This document shows positions 61,501 to 64,000 of a DNA stretch of 64,000 nt, piece by piece. Source of the DNA: Corynebacterium haematomassiliense. Lineage in GTDB: Bacteria; Actinomycetota; Actinomycetes; Mycobacteriales; Mycobacteriaceae. The stretch covers positions 1,736,001 through 1,800,000 of the forward strand of contig NZ_JACDTZ010000001.1 in the NCBI RefSeq assembly GCF_013978595.1, read 5' to 3'. Below the pieces are notes generated by a model. It was given only the letters and a program-made list of their open reading frames with translations, made no database searches and was not told the DNA's origin. The position numbers were made by a program, and so were the translations under genes. Each line of letters starts with the position of its first letter. The stretch's first letter is position 1.

Positions 61501-61864
61501 GGACCGCCCGTCGGCCGCGCCCACCACCACAACGCGCGACGCCGGCATGCCGGTGGTCATCGGCCCGCTGGACATGGAGGTCCTGGACGACAGCTCCGTG
61601 CAGTTCACCCCCGAGGACGGCTCGACGTTCACGCTGGAGCAGGTGCTTATCGACGCCTCCGGTTCCGCCAACTACACCCTCTACGGCGTGCCGGCAGAGC
61701 AGGAGACCGCGCACCCGCCCGTGATCGCGGAAGGCAAGCTGCGCGGCGGCCAGATCAGCGCCGACGTGGAGACCACCGAACCGCTGTTGCGCGTGGTGCT
61801 GAAGGTGGACGGCGAGGCGGATGTGAAGAACGTCTCGTTGGTGGGCCACGTGGTTGTCCACTGA
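58547..61864 (+). CDS. murJ: Lipid II flippase MurJ with C-terminal kinase-like and sensor domains
   Basis: 1105 residues. After a cytoplasmic head of about 90 residues come about 14 helices of the MurJ/MviN fold, with SMAVATLISRITGFIRTVLIGAALGE at the start. From about residue 684 (GRFRLIRDHGASTGARFWQARE) a protein-kinase-like domain follows, lacking recognisable HRD and DFG motifs. It is therefore a pseudokinase, as in mycobacterial MviN that recruits FhaA. A helix near residue 950 leads to an external domain of about 130 residues. GTG 58547 overlaps the previous stop. Copies of the dispersed word lie at 59367 and 61645. Confidence 0.93.
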   Translation: MTEQGLRRRIVAPAPPAPVPAPRETKPAREELEDGAPDKSLLTTSPKGETIAPPETADTVAAGAAGTAAVAVAEPQAAEEEQPAEGGEKVVRATGSMAVATLISRITGFIRTVLIGAALGEVVAASFNTANTLPNLITEIVLGSVLTALVVPVLVRAEKEDADNGAAFIRRLFTLTLTLMTVVTVVAVAAAPLLTRMMMDEDSQGNLVQTTSFAYLVLPQIFFYGMFSLFMAILNTKEHFRPGAWAPVANNIVSIGVLVAYMALPGQLNPAAPTSISNPHVLLLGLGTTAGVVVQCLIMLPALRKLGIDLRPLWGIDERLKQFGGMALAIITYVAISQFGYVITSRIAFNADAAAQFIYQQHWMLLQMPYGIIGVTLLTAIMPRMSRNAADGDDAAVVADLTMGTKLTFIALIPIIIFMTALGPDIAHALFAYGSFSPRAAHLLGMTISASSFTLIPYALVMLHLRVFYAREEAWTPTFIIAGITGTKILLSALAPYIAQDPSHVVVLLGAANGFGFVAGALIGALLLRRKLGTLRAGDVLRTSIWAVAAALVGVAVIFGVRWLLRDVAGLHLPEALGRVIGAPSLGNLIEVVMLGLLFLVVTGLVLSRSKLPEVQNLGRALQRIPGLSRFIRPDEDRALEVGEADPRDVSNQFLAADTFNASPVPPPMSAGVVRGPRLVPGAGVSDGRFRLIRDHGASTGARFWQAREVASGRDVALTFVDTTGAAPMAPATPREAALKAAGVARRTRKMAKLHLPAVAENIEILSYRSGALVVADWVEGSSVKAVAESGQTLHTEAVANALAPLAGAMAAAHEADVPLGLDNRQQLRIDHEGHVRLAFPVVLPEATPATDAESFASALTLLTSNVSSDDLDDVTARTRALVDADAVDQAAFRDIERALYAAANLPVPNEDAPTDEIPVVEIYEPVEPVAEHVEDPDELRGGFGGRTMGPVTIGLLTFAAVIAAVLVGVLTTYLVDFVSGENVVDRPSAAPTTTTRDAGMPVVIGPLDMEVLDDSSVQFTPEDGSTFTLEQVLIDASGSANYTLYGVPAEQETAHPPVIAEGKLRGGQISADVETTEPLLRVVLKVDGEADVKNVSLVGHVVVH

Positions 61865-61872
61865 AATGCGCA

Positions 61873-61903
61873 CCCGGCCCTAGTCAGGGGGACTAGGGCC
61901 GGG
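61873..61903 (+). terminator. Hairpin terminator after murJ
   Basis: CCCGGCCCTAGTC pairs perfectly with GACTAGGGCCGGG (13 bp) and lies 9 bp after the stop, without a U-tract. Confidence 0.75.
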
Positions 61904-61936
61904 GCATAGTGGGGGCAACTGAAATTTGGGGGGACA

Positions 61937-62500
61937 ATGGACTACATCAACGACCGGCAGCTGGTGGCGAACTACCTGGGAGGGGACCGGCAGGCCTTCA
62001 CGCTCATCGTGCGGCGGCACCGCAAGCGCATGTACTTCGCCGCCCGCAACTTCGCGCGCAACGAGCAGGACGCGCAGGACATCGTCCAGGACGCCCTGTT
62101 CAAGGCGGCGCGCAGCCTGCACACCTACCGCGGGGAGGCGAAGCTGTCCACGTGGCTGCACCGCATGACCATCAACGCGGCGATAGACCACCAGCGCAAG
62201 GACGGCCGCGCCGGCGCCCAGTACAGCCTGGACGACAACGACCACGTGGACATCGACGCGAACAAGTACCTCGCCTACAACCCCATGGAGAACATGGAGC
62301 GCACCATGGCCATGCGCCAGGCCCTGGCGGTGCTGCCGCAGGCGCAGCGCAAAGCACTGTGGCTCATCGATGTCGCGGGCATGAGCGTCGGCGACGCCGC
62401 GGCCGAACTCGGGGTGCAGCCGGGCACCGTGAAGTCGCGCCGCTACCGGGCGCGAGAGGCCGTCGCCGCGGCGATAGGGGAGGCGGCGCCGGCGCGCTAA
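61937..62500 (+). CDS. sigM: ECF sigma factor SigM
   Basis: 187 residues. Region 2 is visible as [57 protein letters not shown], and region 4 as [42 protein letters not shown]. In C. glutamicum SigM controls thiol-oxidative stress genes including thioredoxin. Here it is 11 bp upstream of trxB. No anti-sigma gene is present between sigM and trxB, unlike mycobacteria, where rsmA intervenes. Confidence 0.92.
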   Translation: MDYINDRQLVANYLGGDRQAFTLIVRRHRKRMYFAARNFARNEQDAQDIVQDALFKAARSLHTYRGEAKLSTWLHRMTINAAIDHQRKDGRAGAQYSLDDNDHVDIDANKYLAYNPMENMERTMAMRQALAVLPQAQRKALWLIDVAGMSVGDAAAELGVQPGTVKSRRYRAREAVAAAIGEAAPAR

Positions 62501-62511
62501 GATCTGCAACC

Positions 62512-63513
62512 ATGACTTCCCCCGGCTTCAACTTTGTCACCCCGCAGACCGATGCGGCACCCGCGCCCGCAGCCGCTACCACCAGCACCGACGAGGTACA
62601 CGACCTGATCATCGTCGGCTCCGGCCCATCCGGCTACACCGCCGCCCTCTACGCCGCCCGCGCGGAGCTGAAGCCGCTCGTGTTCGAGGGCTACGAGTAC
62701 GGCGGCGAGCTGATGAACACCACCGAGGTGGAGAACTTCCCCGGCTTCGAAGACGGCATCATGGGCCCGGACCTCATGGCCAACATGCGCGCCCAGGCGG
62801 AGAAGTTCGGCGCGGACCTGCGCCAGGAGATGGTGGACTCCGTGGACTTCTCCGGCGACATCAAGAAGGTCGTGGTGGACGGCGAAGTCTTCCAGGCCCG
62901 CGCCGTCATCCTCGCCACCGGCGCCGCCCCGCGCCACCTGGGCATCCCGGGGGAAGCGGAGCTGACCGGCCGCGGCGTGTCCACCTGCGCGACCTGCGAC
63001 GGCTTCTTCTTCAAGGACCAGCACATCGCCGTCGTCGGCGGCGGCGACTCCGCCATGGAGGAGGCCACCTTCCTGACCAAGTTCGGCTCCAAGGTCACCC
63101 TGATCCACCGCTCGGAGAACTTCCGCGCCTCCAAGATCATGCTCGAGCGCGCCCGCGAGAACGACAAGATCGAGTTCCTCACCGACACCGTGGTGGACTC
63201 CGTGGCGGAGGCGGACGGCAAGGTCGGCGGGCTGAATATCCGCAACACCGTCACCGGCGAGGAAAGCGTGCTGGACGCCACCGCACTGTTCGTCGCCATC
63301 GGCCACGACCCGCGCTCCGCGTTCCTGGACGGCCAGGTCGCCGTTGACGAGGGGGGTTACGTTGAGGTGGCGGAGCCGTCGACAAGCACGAGCGTTCAAG
63401 GCGTGTTCGCATGCGGCGACCTGGTGGACAAGACCTACCGCCAAGCCATCACCGCCGCTGGCGCCGGCTGCCGCGCCGCGCTGGACGCACAGCACTACCT
63501 GGCGGCGCTGTAG
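62512..63513 (+). CDS. trxB: Thioredoxin reductase
   Basis: 333 residues. FAD site [28 protein letters not shown] site [17 protein letters not shown], redox pair Cys159-Cys162 in [10 protein letters not shown], and C-terminal [30 protein letters not shown]. It reduces thioredoxin with NADPH. An extra N-terminal stretch of about 25 residues ([18 protein letters not shown]) is low-complexity. TAAGAT lies 8 nt before the ATG. It is followed by trxA. Confidence 0.95.
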   Translation: MTSPGFNFVTPQTDAAPAPAAATTSTDEVHDLIIVGSGPSGYTAALYAARAELKPLVFEGYEYGGELMNTTEVENFPGFEDGIMGPDLMANMRAQAEKFGADLRQEMVDSVDFSGDIKKVVVDGEVFQARAVILATGAAPRHLGIPGEAELTGRGVSTCATCDGFFFKDQHIAVVGGGDSAMEEATFLTKFGSKVTLIHRSENFRASKIMLERARENDKIEFLTDTVVDSVAEADGKVGGLNIRNTVTGEESVLDATALFVAIGHDPRSAFLDGQVAVDEGGYVEVAEPSTSTSVQGVFACGDLVDKTYRQAITAAGAGCRAALDAQHYLAAL

Positions 63514-63522
63514 ACTGTCCGC

Positions 63523-63846
63523 ATGAACGCACCAGTTGATGTGACCCAAACAACCTTCAAAAACGAGGTCATCGAGGCGGACACCCCGGTGCTCGTGGAC
63601 TTCTGGGCGGAGTGGTGCGGGCCGTGCCGCAAGCTCTCCCCGCTGCTCGACGAGATCGCCCAGGAGATGGACGGCCAAGTCAAGGTAGCCAAGGTCAACG
63701 TGGACAACGAGCGCGCGCTCGGCGCCATGTTCCAGGTCATGTCCATCCCCGCCGTCATGCTGTTCAAGGACGGCAAAAAGGTCGACGAGTTCGTCGGCGT
63801 GCGCCCGAAATCCGAGATCGTTTCCAAGATTCAGGCGCAGCTCTAG
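63523..63846 (+). CDS. trxA: Thioredoxin
   Basis: 107 residues with the active site WCGPC (Cys32, Cys35) in VLVDFWAEWCGPCRKLSPLLDEI and the cis-proline MSIPAVMLFKDG. It is the substrate of the preceding reductase. TAGACT lies 6 nt before the ATG, so it may also have its own leaderless transcript. Confidence 0.95.
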   Translation: MNAPVDVTQTTFKNEVIEADTPVLVDFWAEWCGPCRKLSPLLDEIAQEMDGQVKVAKVNVDNERALGAMFQVMSIPAVMLFKDGKKVDEFVGVRPKSEIVSKIQAQL

Positions 63847-63889
63847 CGGCGCGTAGACTGACCCTGTCCATCCAACTAGAAAGGCCCGC

Positions 63890-64000
63890 ATGCAAGACAT
63901 TTTGCGCGTTGGCGACTCCAGCACACGGGTCGCCGAGGTCCGGATGTCCTTAGCCCGCCTGGGCCTGATAGACGGCTACGAGGGCGACATCGACTCCACC
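63890..64000 (+). CDS. cwlM: N-acetylmuramoyl-L-alanine amidase, CwlM-like (start only)
   Basis: The first 37 codons read MQDILRVGDSSTRVAEVRMSLARLGLID, a peptidoglycan-binding type 1 domain. Position directly after trxA matches the amidase or CwlM gene of corynebacteria and mycobacteria. In mycobacteria CwlM regulates MurA. GAAAGGCCCGC gives a fair ribosome-binding site. The rest is outside the window. Confidence 0.8.
   Translation, partial: MQDILRVGDSSTRVAEVRMSLARLGLIDGYEGDIDST

Noticed and set aside
809..61655. GCYTATCGACG as DnaA boxes or FtsK-orienting sequences
   Set aside because: The DnaA box is TTATCCACA, which differs at key positions. Both orientations are mixed on one replichore, so it is not a polar guide.
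1..64000. tRNA or rRNA genes
   Set aside because: I found no cloverleaf with a T-loop GGTTCRA block or rRNA signature by eye. A covariance search would settle it.

Overview
The window is GC-rich chromosomal DNA of a Corynebacterium-like actinobacterium. The right end is the oriC-proximal block cca - Nudix - DUF6049 protein - murJ with kinase-like tail - sigM - trxB - trxA - N-acetylmuramoyl-L-alanine amidase. This gene order is known from corynebacteria and mycobacteria near parAB/dnaA. Seven parS-type palindromes (core GTTTCACGTGAAAC) between 27.2 and 56.3 kb fit an origin-proximal location. A 6C RNA (an actinobacterial small RNA), MKRI-type secreted proteins and many promoters with a TAnnnT hexamer 6-8 nt before the start codon (leaderless mRNA) agree with this.

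Layout. 0-3 kb: secreted calcineurin-like phosphoesterase (cut by the window edge) behind three 11-bp direct repeats; an AlbA_2 (Schlafen-type) gene bounded by two copies of a 121-137 bp direct repeat; a 38-residue ORF with an ideal ribosome-binding site and terminator. 3-13 kb: PitA-type phosphate permease with a small membrane protein, a HAAAP-type amino-acid permease, a 1415-residue surface protein made of six chymotrypsin-fold units of which only one keeps a catalytic triad, and a CAP/SCP domain protein held between coiled coils. 13-28 kb: an accessory, partly decayed island with Fic, HigA-like and HipB-like genes, a frameshifted GIY-YIG/DUF4357 nuclease, remnants of two helicases, a protein of six 40-residue Trp-rich tandem repeats, an intact IS21-family element inside an XRE-ImmA/IrrE gene, and HicAB. 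26.5-33 kb: an intact four-gene Wadjet (JetABCD/MksFEBG) plasmid-defence operon, then the 6C RNA.

33-41 kb: DUF5129 protein, three tandem paralogues of a small secreted protein family (a fourth lies at 51.6 kb), a Ser/Gly-rich lipoprotein, and a second AlbA_2 gene preceded by an array of ACAGTGA repeats. 39-50 kb: SLC1-type symporter, SdpI-like and HARE-HTH genes, then a complete trpL-E-G-D-CF-B-A operon with a three-Trp leader peptide and attenuator. The operon runs into a Rieske lipoprotein gene and an SBF-type transporter. 50-54 kb: DUF222/HNH protein behind two copies of an inverted-repeat element, AzlCD branched-chain amino-acid exporter, and YqgE. 54-64 kb: the origin-proximal envelope and thiol-redox block.

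The strongest unexplained signal is an 11-bp word, GCYTATCGACG, found 18 times exactly on both strands, in several codon frames and in intergenic DNA, often followed by CTCCGG or CTCCGCC. Other candidates for something new are the AlbA_2 cassette between direct repeats, the Trp-rich tandem-repeat protein, the array of inactive protease domains, and a shared C-terminal module (hydrophobic helix plus Pro-rich tail) on six exported proteins. All coordinates and motifs were read by eye; no database search was run.
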